In this document: in pieces, positions 54,502 through 63,408 of the stretch
Layout: every line of letters begins with the position of its first letter
How positions within the stretch are numbered: the stretch's first letter is position 1
DNA from: Pseudomonadota bacterium
GTDB lineage: Bacteria > Pseudomonadota > Alphaproteobacteria > Acetobacterales > Acetobacteraceae
Direction of reading: 5' to 3'
Length of the DNA stretch: 64,000 nucleotides
Assembly (NCBI GenBank): GCA_018240405.1
Contig: JAFEFW010000614.1
Location: 31,795-95,794 of the forward strand
The notes under the pieces: generated by a model
What the model saw: only the letters and a program-made list of their open reading frames with translations
Databases searched by the model: none
Told to the model about the DNA's origin: nothing
Program-made: the position numbers and the translations under genes

Positions 54502-54716
54502 GCTCCTGCCTCCATAGCCTGCGCCGGTGGATCGTGTTGCTCACGCCGGGGGAGAACACCGTCATAGTCTTCCGACCAAATCAGGGCAGCATTTTGTCAG
54601 AACGCCGCGTCGGGTCCACCGCGCGGCGCCGGTCGCCCGAAGTGGCGTGCTGCTGCCGGAGGCCCGAACGAACGGGCCGTGGTGCCGCAGTAACCGCCAG
54701 TGTCACAAGCGTGGTC

Positions 54717-55193
54717 CTAGACCTGCGGCGTGCGGCAGCGGATCAGGTTCATCGGTTTCAGGCTGAGCACGACCGCACCATTCTGATTGACGGTCTCGAT
54801 GTGGCCGTGGATCAGCCCGCGATCCGGCCTGGTACGGGAACGCCGCGCCTGCAGGACCGTCGCGCGCACCGATAGCACGTCACCCGGCCGCATCGGATTG
54901 GGCCAGCGGAGTTCATCGATTCCCGGCGACGGCAGTCCGTTATGCGGCAGGAAGTTATCGGCGATCTTCCGCATGGTCAGCGACATGGTGTGCCAGCCGC
55001 TGGCGATCACCTCGCCGAACATGCCGTCCGCTGCCAGCGCGCGGTCCACATGCATCGCCTGCGGATCGTAGCGGGAGGCGAACGCGATGATCTCCTCCTC
55101 CGTCACTGTAAACGAGCCGAGGTCGTAGGTGGCGCCGACCTCGTAGTCCTCAAAAAACCGGTCTTCAGGCGGCGTGGGGAAGACAGCGTACAT
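54717..55193 (-). CDS. MaoC family dehydratase
   Basis: A 158-residue hot-dog-fold protein. The MaoC motif is complete: FFEDYEVGATYDLGSFTVTEEEIIAFASRYDPQAMHVD, with the hydratase dyad in DPQAMHVD (Asp, His) and the glycine-rich ASGWHTMSL. It hydrates trans-2-enoyl-CoA or a related ester, as in short-chain (R)-specific hydratases. ATG 55193 follows AGGGTCGCC. It is 215 bases downstream of grrA on the same strand but unrelated in function. It joins the CoA-ester enzymes spread through the right half of the window. Confidence 0.92.
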   Translation of the reverse strand: MYAVFPTPPEDRFFEDYEVGATYDLGSFTVTEEEIIAFASRYDPQAMHVDRALAADGMFGEVIASGWHTMSLTMRKIADNFLPHNGLPSPGIDELRWPNPMRPGDVLSVRATVLQARRSRTRPDRGLIHGHIETVNQNGAVVLSLKPMNLIRCRTPQV

Positions 55194-55383
55194 GCGGCGA
55201 CCCTGATGCTGAAAGGCGCGACCGCTAACATGGGGGTGTCCGGCCAGCAATGAAGGCTGCGGGCCGGCACCGGCCCATGGCCGCGTTCACGGTGCGATCG
55301 TCACGCCGATGCCCCTGTCCCTTACGAGAACGGATTGTTAAGCTTAACGTCGCTTTTCACCCGCACGGGACAGGCGGCGGTCC

Positions 55384-56541
55384 ATGCTGATCGACACCCC
55401 AAACCTGATCGTCGTCACTCTTGTCGTCACCGGATCGGCCGCCATTCCGGCGCTGTTTCCTCGCCTGCTGCTGCCCGGTGTGGTGCTGGAACTCGTCCTG
55501 GGCGCATTGGTTGGGCCACAAGTCCTGGGCTGGCTGCAGCCCGGACCGACACTGGCGGTGTTGAGCAATTTCGGCCTCGTCACGCTGTTCCTGATGGCGG
55601 GGTTCGAGATCGACCCCGCCGTGCTGGCCGGACCACCGATCCGCCGTGCCTGGATCGGCTGGGTGCTGTCTGCCGTGCTCGCTGCCGCCGCGGCCTGGCT
55701 GCTGACGAGGGCGGGGCTGGCCAGCGCGGCGGCGCTGTGCGGGCTGGCGCTCACCACCACCGCCATCGGCACGCTGATGCCGATCCTGCGCGACAGCCGG
55801 TTGCTACGGCCGCCCTACGGGCCGATGGTGCTGGCCGGCGGCGCCATCGGCGAGGCCGGGCCGGTGGTCGCCCTGGCGTTGATCCTGGCGCAGAACCACG
55901 CCATCCAGCAGTCGATGATCATGGCGGGCTTCGCCGCCTGCGCCTTCGCTGCGGTGCTGCTGGTCGGCCGCGCCCGGGAGGGGCGCTTCGCCCGGATCGT
56001 CCGCCGTACCATGCACTCGTCGGGACAGTTGCCCATGCGCCTGGCGCTGTCGCTGATGCTGCTGCTGGCGATCCTGGCCGAGGAGTTGCATATCGACCTG
56101 GTGCTGGGCGGCTTCGTTGCCGGAGCCATCGTCCGCGCGGCCCTGTCACTGGAGCATCATGAGCACATTGCTGCCCGGCTGGACGGTCTCGGCTCCGCCT
56201 TTCTGATCCCGATCTTCTTCATCATCTCAGGCGCTCGGCTGGACTTGCACGCACTGGTGACGCATCCCGCGGCACTGGCCATGGTGCCCGTCTACGCATT
56301 GCTGATGCTACTGGTGCGAGGCCTGCCAGTGCTGCTGGTGTATCGCGACCTGCTGGAGCCGCGCCAGCGCATGGCCCTGGCGCTGCACCTGGGGACCCAG
56401 ATCTCGCTGGTCGTCGCGATCACCGGTCTCGCCGTCCGGCACGAATTGATGCCAAGCGAACAGGCCGCCGCGATGGTGGGCGGCGGCATCCTGACGACGA
56501 TCATTTATCCGATCGCCGCAAGGCGGGTGCTGCGGACGTAG
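55384..56541 (+). CDS. CPA2-family cation:proton antiporter
   Basis: A 385-residue transporter with 11-12 helices of the CPA2/KefB-like group, exchanging Na+ or K+ for protons. Characteristic stretches are LVLGALVGPQVLGWLQPGP, LSNFGLVTLFLMAGFEIDP, with the acidic helix pair, and the C-terminal ALALHLGTQISLVVAITGLAV. There is no C-terminal TrkA-N domain, which regulated Kef antiporters have. It begins at ATG 55384 and ends 21 bases before the CaiB gene stop, convergent. Confidence 0.92.
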   Translation: MLIDTPNLIVVTLVVTGSAAIPALFPRLLLPGVVLELVLGALVGPQVLGWLQPGPTLAVLSNFGLVTLFLMAGFEIDPAVLAGPPIRRAWIGWVLSAVLAAAAAWLLTRAGLASAAALCGLALTTTAIGTLMPILRDSRLLRPPYGPMVLAGGAIGEAGPVVALALILAQNHAIQQSMIMAGFAACAFAAVLLVGRAREGRFARIVRRTMHSSGQLPMRLALSLMLLLAILAEELHIDLVLGGFVAGAIVRAALSLEHHEHIAARLDGLGSAFLIPIFFIISGARLDLHALVTHPAALAMVPVYALLMLLVRGLPVLLVYRDLLEPRQRMALALHLGTQISLVVAITGLAVRHELMPSEQAAAMVGGGILTTIIYPIAARRVLRT

Positions 56542-56562
56542 CACCCGCCTTGCGGGTCAGGA

Positions 56563-57759
56563 TCAATCGCCGCCGACAACCTTCTTGTCGAACAGCGCCT
56601 GGATTTCGGCGTTCGAGTAGCCGTGCTCCGTCAGAACCTCCCGCGTATGTTCGCCCATCCGCGGCGCATGGGCGCGCTTGGTGCCGTTCTGGAACGGCGG
56701 CAGACCGGGGATATTGGGCATCGGCACTGCCTCGGGCACGCCGGGCTGGTTCAGCCAGGAGATGATGCCGGTGGCCGCCACCTGCTCCTCCTTCAGGAAC
56801 TCACTGTAGGTGTTGACCTTGTAGTTCATGATCCCGGCCGCGGTCAGCCGCTCCGCCAGCCAGGCGCTCTTCTGCGACTTGATGACCGGGCGGATCACCT
56901 CATACAGCTCATCCAGGTTCTGCGCCCGCGCGGCGTGGGTGGAGAACCGCGGATCGTCGAGCAGTTGCGGCTGGTCGATCGCCTCGCAGAACGGCCGCCA
57001 GTCGGTCGGGCGGACCATGGTAATGTTTAACTGGCCATCGGCGGTCGTGTAGACGGCATTCGGCATGCTGGTGCGTTGCGCCTGATTGTGTTCCAGGTAC
57101 TGGGCCATCATCCGGATCACCGACAGCATGGCGCCGCCCTGCATCAGGCTGGCCTCGATATAGCGCCCCTGCTTCACCTTCTGCTCCCGCCGCACATAGA
57201 GCGATGTCGCCAGTGCCTGGAAACCCAACAGGCCGGTGAACATGTCGATCAGGCTGATGGCGATACGGTGCGGGTGGTTGTCGTGTTCGCCGCGGTTTTC
57301 GTTGACGATTCCGGTCATTGCCTGCAGCACCGGGTCCATCGCCGGCCGCGCCGCCAGCGGCCCGGTCTGGCCGAAGCCAGAGATTGAGTAGTACAGGATG
57401 CCCGGGTTCTTCGCGCTGACGGCGTCGTAGCTGAAGCCATAGCGCTGGATCGTGCCGGGCTTCAGCCCTTCCATGAACACGTCGGCGTCCTTGATCAGGC
57501 GCCAGAGAATCTCCTTGCCCTCCGGCGTCTTCAGGTCCACCGCGACGCTGCGCTTGCCCAGCGTGCCGTAGATCGAGAAGGTCGAGTGGTCGCCGTAGGT
57601 GCGGCCCAGTATGCGGGCCCAGTCGCCACCGTTATGCGGGGTTTCGATCTTGATCACGTCGGCGCCGTGCTGGCCAAGCATCATGGCGCAGGACGGGCCG
57701 GCGACTCCGCCGGTGAGATCGACGACTTTGATGCCGGCAAATGCCGAGTGGTAATCCAT
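56563..57759 (-). CDS. CaiB/BaiF family CoA-transferase
   Basis: A 398-residue class III CoA-transferase, moving CoA between two carboxylic acids. VVDLTGGVAGPSCAMMLGQHGADVIKIETPHNGGD starts the fold. The catalytic aspartate sits in ARPAMDPVLQAMTG, preceded by YYSISGFGQTGPLA. Relatives act on carnitine, formate/oxalate, 2-methylfumarate or branched acids; the partner pair is unknown. ATG 57759 follows GAGAGGAAG. No other gene is close on the same strand. Confidence 0.93.
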   Translation of the reverse strand: MDYHSAFAGIKVVDLTGGVAGPSCAMMLGQHGADVIKIETPHNGGDWARILGRTYGDHSTFSIYGTLGKRSVAVDLKTPEGKEILWRLIKDADVFMEGLKPGTIQRYGFSYDAVSAKNPGILYYSISGFGQTGPLAARPAMDPVLQAMTGIVNENRGEHDNHPHRIAISLIDMFTGLLGFQALATSLYVRREQKVKQGRYIEASLMQGGAMLSVIRMMAQYLEHNQAQRTSMPNAVYTTADGQLNITMVRPTDWRPFCEAIDQPQLLDDPRFSTHAARAQNLDELYEVIRPVIKSQKSAWLAERLTAAGIMNYKVNTYSEFLKEEQVAATGIISWLNQPGVPEAVPMPNIPGLPPFQNGTKRAHAPRMGEHTREVLTEHGYSNAEIQALFDKKVVGGD

Positions 57760-57999
57760 GCTTCCTCTCGCTGCTTTCCTGGACAGGAGGGTATGATAGT
57801 GGCTGGTCTGGGGCTCAGGCTAGTGCGCCACTTTATGTGGCGATGCCAGCGTCTGGCCGACCGCGCGGGATCAGGCGGCCGCAGCCGCGCGCGACGGGTG
57901 CGTGGAGCCGCACTTGTGCCCTACGGTCCTCGCCTGATCGCCGCGGCCTGGCTTGTGCAGACTATGAGGCTTCCTCGCCAATCAGTGCGTTAGCGCAGC

Positions 58000-58989
58000 C
58001 TATCCCTTCCCCACGTCCGGGTTGATCACCCGGATCGGCTTGCCGTCCAGATAGGCCAGCGCGTTCTCGATCATTTGCGGATAGAACAGATCCCACGTCT
58101 CCTTGATGCAGTAGCCCAGATGCGGCGTCAGCACCGTGTTCGGCGCGCTGCGCAGCGGGTGGTCGTGCGACAAAGGCTCATGGTCGTAGACATCCAGCGC
58201 CGCAACGATGTTGCCGGCATGCACCGCCTCCAGCATCGCCGACTCGTCGATGATCGGTCCGCGGGACGTGTTGATCAGGATCGCGCCTTTTTTCATCCGG
58301 GCGATGTCGTCCCGTCCGATCAGCCCACGGCTGCGGTCGGACAACACGAGATGGATGCTGATCGCATCCGCCGTCGCCATCAACTCCTCCTTCGGCACGT
58401 ATTTCACGCCCACGGCCTCGGCCTTCTCGGCGGTCAGGTTCGTGCTCCAGGCGATGACGTTCATGCGCAGCGCTTTGCAGTAGCTCGCCATGTAGCCGCC
58501 CAGCTTGCCCAGCCCGACGATGCCCATCGTCTTCCCTGCCAGCCCGATGCCGACCGGCACACCGCGCTGGAAGCCGCCGGCGCGGATCATCTCATCACCA
58601 ATCGCCAGGCCGCGCGCAGCGGCTATCAGCAGCCCCAGCGCCAGTTCCGCTGTCGCCGAGTCGGTGTAGCCGCCGCCTTGCGTATTGCTGACCGGAATGC
58701 CCCGCGCCGTGCAGGCGCCGAGGTCGAGCGACAGGTTGCGTGCGCCGGTGATGCCCAGCATGCGGAGCTTGGGCAGCCGGTTGATCAGGGACGCCGGCAG
58801 CTTCGTCCGCTCGCGCATCGACAGCACAATGTCGAAATCGGCCAGCTTGGCCGCCGCGTCGTCCTCATCGGCAAACGCCTCGGGGAAGATCTCGACGTCG
58901 GCACGAGCCTCCAGCTTCGACCAGTCGGCGGCGCCGCGCGCCACGTCCTGCCAGTCGTCCAGCACCGCCACGCGTGACCTGTTGCTCAT
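58000..58989 (-). CDS. D-2-hydroxyacid dehydrogenase family protein
   Basis: A 329-residue NAD-dependent enzyme of the D-isomer hydroxyacid dehydrogenase family, which also contains phosphoglycerate dehydrogenase. Features: NAD fold GKTMGIVGLGKLGGYMAS, substrate arginine in ITGARNLSLDLGA, phosphate loop INTSRGPIIDE, acid in LDVYDHEPLSHDHPL and the catalytic histidine in LTPHLGY. AAGGAGGGAGACGG stands before ATG 58989. The frame stays open upstream to about 60033 opposite other genes, without motifs. It is divergent from the 3-hydroxyacyl-CoA dehydrogenase, possibly under one control region. Confidence 0.93.
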   Translation of the reverse strand: MSNRSRVAVLDDWQDVARGAADWSKLEARADVEIFPEAFADEDDAAAKLADFDIVLSMRERTKLPASLINRLPKLRMLGITGARNLSLDLGACTARGIPVSNTQGGGYTDSATAELALGLLIAAARGLAIGDEMIRAGGFQRGVPVGIGLAGKTMGIVGLGKLGGYMASYCKALRMNVIAWSTNLTAEKAEAVGVKYVPKEELMATADAISIHLVLSDRSRGLIGRDDIARMKKGAILINTSRGPIIDESAMLEAVHAGNIVAALDVYDHEPLSHDHPLRSAPNTVLTPHLGYCIKETWDLFYPQMIENALAYLDGKPIRVINPDVGKG

Positions 58990-59124
58990 GGCCGTCTCCC
59001 TCCTTCGTCTGTGGCGCGGACACTGACGCTCAATGCCGCCGGTGCGCAAGCGGGCGGGTGCTTGAACCGGCGCGCCCCCTGTGCGATGGCCGCGCCTACC
59101 AGGCATGCAACAGGGGACATCGCC

Positions 59125-60054
59125 ATGACCAACGTCGCCGTCATCGGAGCCGGCCTGATCGGCCGCGCCTGGTCCATCGTGTTCGCCCGCGCGGGCTTCG
59201 ACGTCGCGCTGTGGGACCAGTTTCCGCAGCAGACGACGCAGGCCAAGGCCTATATCGCCGACCGCCTGCCGGAGTTGTACGCCGCCGGCCTGCTGCACGA
59301 TGAGCCGCAGGCGGTGCTCGACCGCATCCGGCCGATGCAGTCGCTGTGGGAGACGGTGCGTAACGCCGACTACATCCAGGAGAACGGGCCGGAACGGGTG
59401 CCGGTCAAGCAGTCGATCTTCATCGAACTCGACCGCGCCGCTCGGCCGGATGCGGTGATCGCGTCGTCGTCGTCGGGCATTCCGGCCAGCGCCTTTACCG
59501 AGGATCTGAAAGGGCGCGCCCGCTGCCTGATCGCGCACCCGGTCAACCCACCCTATCTGGTGCCGCTGGTGGAGATCTGCCCTGCGCCTTGGACGGATCC
59601 GGCGGCGGTCGAGTTCACCCGTGACATCATGACCCGGGCCGGCCAGGTGCCGGCAACGGTGAAGAAGGAGGTCGACGGCTTCGCGCTGAACCGCTTGCAG
59701 GGTGCGCTGCTGGCCGAAGCCTTCCGGCTGCTCGCCGACGATGTCATCTCGCCGGCGGACCTCGATGCGCTGGTGAAGCATGGTCTGGGACTGCGCTGGA
59801 GCTTCATGGGCCCGCTGGAGACGATCGACCTGAACGCACCCGGCGGGCTGGAGGATTATTGCAACCGTTACGGCCCGCTGTACGCGACGATGCAGCAGCA
59901 GATGATGCCGCTGGCGTGGGATGACGATCTGGTCGGCCGCCTGCACGCCGCCCGCCGGGCGGAGCTGCCGGCGAACATGCAGGCGGTGCGGCAGGAATGG
60001 CGGGATCGCCGCCTGATGGCGCTGCTGGCGCACAAGGCGTCGCAGCCGGACTAG
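59125..60054 (+). CDS. 3-hydroxyacyl-CoA dehydrogenase family protein
   Basis: A 309-residue NAD-dependent enzyme. The Rossmann motif is VAVIGAGLIGRAWSIVFARAG. The active-site histidine/asparagine region is SSSSGIPASAFTEDLKGRAR then IAHPVNPPYLVPLVE. The C-terminal all-helical domain begins VDGFALNRLQGALLAEAF. At about 310 residues and without a crotonase domain it resembles L-gulonate 3-dehydrogenase (lambda-crystallin), L-carnitine dehydrogenase and small 3-hydroxybutyryl-CoA dehydrogenases. So the substrate may be a free hydroxyacid or a CoA ester. ATG 59125 follows AGGGGACATC. Confidence 0.92.
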   Translation: MTNVAVIGAGLIGRAWSIVFARAGFDVALWDQFPQQTTQAKAYIADRLPELYAAGLLHDEPQAVLDRIRPMQSLWETVRNADYIQENGPERVPVKQSIFIELDRAARPDAVIASSSSGIPASAFTEDLKGRARCLIAHPVNPPYLVPLVEICPAPWTDPAAVEFTRDIMTRAGQVPATVKKEVDGFALNRLQGALLAEAFRLLADDVISPADLDALVKHGLGLRWSFMGPLETIDLNAPGGLEDYCNRYGPLYATMQQQMMPLAWDDDLVGRLHAARRAELPANMQAVRQEWRDRRLMALLAHKASQPD

Positions 60055-60145
60055 ACGCGGCGTGGGGTTGGGCTGCGCAGCGCGTTAACCCGGAATTAAC
60101 CTCCAGCGCGCAGCTTAGGGACCTGCCTCAACCAGCAGGTCCTGC

Positions 60146-61942
60146 ATGCCCGACCAGACCCGCCCGGCCTCGTCCTCGTTTCTCCAGGTCGTCGCTCAGG
60201 CCGAGGCGATCGGCGCCGGCCAGGGCAATCCAGGCGTCATTGCGCTCTATACGCAATGGATCGCCGCCCAGCACCACCATGAGCCGAACCTGTTTGCTGC
60301 TTGGTTCAACCTGGGCACCGAACTCAACCAGGCCGGCGCGACGGCGGAGGCGATGGGCGCTTACCGTCATGCGCTGCGGCACCGGCCGGACTTCCATGGC
60401 GCCGCCGTCAATCTTGGCCTGATGCTGGAGCGGCAGGGCCAGACCGAGGCCGCACTGCAGACCTGGAGTCAGGCCTTGCAATCCAACGACGCCCGAATCG
60501 CCCTGCTGAACCAGCGCGGGCGCCTGCTGGAGCAAATCGGACGCCTGGCCGAGGCAGCCGACAGCCTGCGCGAAAGCCTGCTGACCAACGCGGCGCAGCC
60601 CGACGCCGTGCAGCATTGGCTGCATCTGCGCCAGCGCATGTGCCAATGGCCAGTGCTGGCGGACGGCATGCCCGGCCTGCCGCCCGCCACCCTGCTGGCA
60701 CAGTCGGGTCCGCTTGCCGCGCTGGCCCTGACCGATGACGTGGCCATGCAGACCGCCATCGCCACCGCCTGGATCGCGCGGAAAGTACCGCCGGTGCCGA
60801 CACGCCTGGCGCCTGAAAACGGCTACCGGCACGACCGCATCCGCGTCGGTTACCTGTCGTCTGATTTCTGCAGCCACGCGATGAGCTACCTGATCGCCGA
60901 ACTGTTCGAACGCCACGACCGGTCGCGCTTCGAAATCTACGGCTATTGCAGCAGCCCTGAGGACGGCAGCGACATTCGCCAGCGAGTATTGGGCGCATTC
61001 GACCATGTCCGGCGCATCCGCGACCTGACCGATGAGCAGGGGGCGTGGCAGATCTGCGCTGATGAGATCGACATCCTGATCGACCTGAACGGCCTGACCT
61101 CGGGTGCCCGGATCGGCATCCTGCGCTGGCGGCCGGCGCCAGTACAGGCCACCTATCTGGGATTCATCGGCCCGGTGCCATTGCCGGAACTGGATTATAT
61201 GCTGTGCGACGACTTCGTGGTGCCGGCCGAAACCGCAGCACAGTATCAGCCGGCACCGCTGGCGATCGGCGGCCTGTATCAGGCAAACGACAGCCGGCGG
61301 GAGATCGGCGCCGCCATGACACGCGCCGAGGCCGGCCTGCCGGACAATGCCTACGTGTTCTGCTGCTTTTCCAACCACTACAAGATTACATCCGAAATGT
61401 TCACCGCCTGGCTGGCGATCCTGCGGCAGGTCGAAGGTTCGGTGTTGTGGCTGGCCGAGGACAATGAGTGGTCCCGTCAGGCGCTGCGTGTCCGCGCGCT
61501 GGGCTGCGGCGTTGATCCGGAACGGCTGGTCTTCGCGCCACGTGTCGCCCCCCCGGTCTACATGGCGCGGATGACGTTGGCCGACCTGTTCCTGGATACG
61601 TTCCCTTACAATGCAGGAACGGTCGCCAGCGATGCCATTCGCATGGGCTTGCCCATGTTGACGATGGCCGGGCGATCCTTTGCCTCGCGCATGGCGGCGC
61701 GCCTGTTGCAGGCCATCGGCGCCGATTCCGGCATAGCGACGACGCACGATGAGTTCGTTGCGAAGGCGGTGATTCTGGCCACCGATCCGGCCACGTACGC
61801 CGCCTACAAGGCATGCTTTACCGCCGATGCCTGGGCGGCGTCGATCGGCGACACAGAAGGGTTTACCCGCCGGTTCGAGGCGGCGCTGGAGGCGGTCCGC
61901 CGTCAGCCCATCGCCGCGGTCGAGGCGGCAGCTTCCATCTGA
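60146..61942 (+). CDS. SPINDLY/O-GlcNAc transferase-like glycosyltransferase (GT41) with TPR
   Basis: A 598-residue protein. Residues 1-150 contain TPR-like helices (NLGTELNQAGATAEAMGAYRHALRH, NLGLMLERQGQTEAALQTW). The rest is a GT41 catalytic domain of the O-GlcNAc transferase/SPINDLY type: RIRVGYLSSDFCSHAMSYLI, the donor region DEIDILIDLNG and RWRPAPVQATYLGFIG, NHYKITSEMFTAWLAIL, LFLDTFPYNAGTVASDAIRMG and LTMAGRSFASRMAARLL. It would transfer a sugar, probably GlcNAc, fucose or glucose, to Ser/Thr or other acceptors. Bacterial members often act on surface proteins. It overlaps the convergent Sel1 gene by 40 bases. Confidence 0.9.
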   Translation: MPDQTRPASSSFLQVVAQAEAIGAGQGNPGVIALYTQWIAAQHHHEPNLFAAWFNLGTELNQAGATAEAMGAYRHALRHRPDFHGAAVNLGLMLERQGQTEAALQTWSQALQSNDARIALLNQRGRLLEQIGRLAEAADSLRESLLTNAAQPDAVQHWLHLRQRMCQWPVLADGMPGLPPATLLAQSGPLAALALTDDVAMQTAIATAWIARKVPPVPTRLAPENGYRHDRIRVGYLSSDFCSHAMSYLIAELFERHDRSRFEIYGYCSSPEDGSDIRQRVLGAFDHVRRIRDLTDEQGAWQICADEIDILIDLNGLTSGARIGILRWRPAPVQATYLGFIGPVPLPELDYMLCDDFVVPAETAAQYQPAPLAIGGLYQANDSRREIGAAMTRAEAGLPDNAYVFCCFSNHYKITSEMFTAWLAILRQVEGSVLWLAEDNEWSRQALRVRALGCGVDPERLVFAPRVAPPVYMARMTLADLFLDTFPYNAGTVASDAIRMGLPMLTMAGRSFASRMAARLLQAIGADSGIATTHDEFVAKAVILATDPATYAAYKACFTADAWAASIGDTEGFTRRFEAALEAVRRQPIAAVEAAASI

Positions 61943-63228
61943 GCCAGGCGCAGCCGCGCCGCTGGCACGGCGGGGGACGCTCGAATGAAACAATCCCGCG
62001 CCGCGTTCGCGTTCCGTGGCAATCCGACGCCCTCAGCCAGGCAGAGGCCCAGGTTGAACCAGGCCGCGGGGTTGCCCGCTTCCGCCAAGCGGCGGAGCCA
62101 GGCCGCCGTCTCCCGCTGGTCGTCTTCGCTTGACTGCCGGTCCAGCGAGAGTTGCGCCATGTGCACCTGCGCCATCTCCTCTCCACCGCGGATCGCCGCC
62201 CGCAGCCAGTGCGCCGCCAGGAACGTGTCCCTCCGCAGTCCGCGTCCCAGAAGGTAGGCGCGGCCAAGCTGAAGGGCTGATCCGGCATGGCCGAGTTCGG
62301 CGGCACGCTCGTACCAGGACGCCGCCTCGGCATAATTTGGCGGGAGGGCGCCGTCGGGCCGCGCGTAGAGGTCGCCGATCGCTGCAGCCGCCAGCGCTTC
62401 GCCGCCCGATGCTGCGCGGCGCAGCCAGGTTTCGGCCGCAAAGACATCCTGGTCGACGCCGCGGCCGGCGAGGAGGGCCAGGCCGAAACGAAGCTGCGCC
62501 GCCGCGTGGCCCTGTTCGGCGGCGGCGTGGTAGCATTTGGCCGCTTCCCGGTAGTCGGGGCTTCCCGCTGCGCCGCTTTCGGCCAGGGCGCCTGCCAGGT
62601 ATTCCGCTGCCGGAATGTGCTCGGCGGCGACGGCGCGCAGTAGCGCCTGTGCCTCCCGCGCCGCAGCGGGTTCGCCATCGGTCAGCAGCGCCATGGCCAG
62701 GGCCAGGCGGCCACGCGCGGAGCCATGGTCCGCGGCTTCCCGATAGCAGGCCCGAGCAGCCTCGGGGTCGCATGGTCCGGATGCACCTGCGGCCAGGATT
62801 AGGCCAAGGAGCGCTTTTCCATCGGCAGATCCGCCGTCGGCGGCACGGCGGCTCCAGCGCTCGGCGCTGTGGTAGTCGGGGTCGGCGTTCGGATCAGGCA
62901 CGAACAGGCTGCCCGGCGGCGCCGGATGCACACCCCGAAGGGCCAACGAGGCGAGCTGGGTCTGCGCCGGCACGTCCCCGGCCTCTGCCGCGCGGGTCAG
63001 CCAGCGCAGCGCGTCCGGCAGGCTCGGCGGGATACCCTGTCCCATGAGATAGCATTCCCCGACCCGGCGCTGCGCTTCGGCATTGCCACCGCGAGCCACC
63101 CTGACGAACAGGGGAAAAGCGCGCCACGCGGCGCCGCTTTCTGACAGACGCTCTGCCCTGGCCAGCAGCGCCCGTGGGCGCCCGCAGACCGCGCAAAGCC
63201 ACTGTAAACATATTTGTATGACCGACAT
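61903..63228 (-). CDS. Sel1-like repeat protein
   Basis: A 441-residue protein made of about ten Sel1/TPR-like helical repeats (AAEQGHAAAQLRFGLALLAGRGVDQDVFAAETWLRRAA is a clear one). They form a curved scaffold for protein contacts. Further repeats begin at RRAADGGSADGKALLGL, EAADHGSARGRLALA and ERAAELGHAGSALQLGRAYLLG. No clear signal peptide or enzyme domain; the N-terminus MSVIQICLQWLCAVCG is hydrophobic and may be a weak membrane segment. Its 3' end overlaps the GT41 gene by 40 bases. Sel1 proteins often regulate secretion or envelope systems; partner unknown. Confidence 0.9.
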   Translation of the reverse strand: MSVIQICLQWLCAVCGRPRALLARAERLSESGAAWRAFPLFVRVARGGNAEAQRRVGECYLMGQGIPPSLPDALRWLTRAAEAGDVPAQTQLASLALRGVHPAPPGSLFVPDPNADPDYHSAERWSRRAADGGSADGKALLGLILAAGASGPCDPEAARACYREAADHGSARGRLALAMALLTDGEPAAAREAQALLRAVAAEHIPAAEYLAGALAESGAAGSPDYREAAKCYHAAAEQGHAAAQLRFGLALLAGRGVDQDVFAAETWLRRAASGGEALAAAAIGDLYARPDGALPPNYAEAASWYERAAELGHAGSALQLGRAYLLGRGLRRDTFLAAHWLRAAIRGGEEMAQVHMAQLSLDRQSSEDDQRETAAWLRRLAEAGNPAAWFNLGLCLAEGVGLPRNANAARDCFIRASPAVPAARLRLAQMEAAASTAAMG

Positions 63229-63408
63229 TCGATTCGTCCGGTCCGTTGTTCCACACTGTCGCTCGGGCTGATTAACGGCGGGTTAAAGGAACAATAAAAG
63301 AACAGGCTCGCTTTCACCCTTTGTTAACGTTTCGGCTCTATGACGAACGATGCGGGCCGAAAAAAACTTCGACTCTACAGTGCAATTGTATTTGTTGCGG
63401 AGTCGAAC

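Noticed and set aside
58990-60033. Upstream extension of the 2-hydroxyacid dehydrogenase frame (to 677 codons)
   Set aside because: It runs opposite the hydroxyacyl-CoA dehydrogenase gene, has no family features, and a strong ribosome site marks ATG 58989 as the start.
60128-61993. Minus-strand open frame of 621 codons opposite the GT41 gene
   Set aside because: Antisense shadow without motifs; GT41 motifs are clear on the plus strand.
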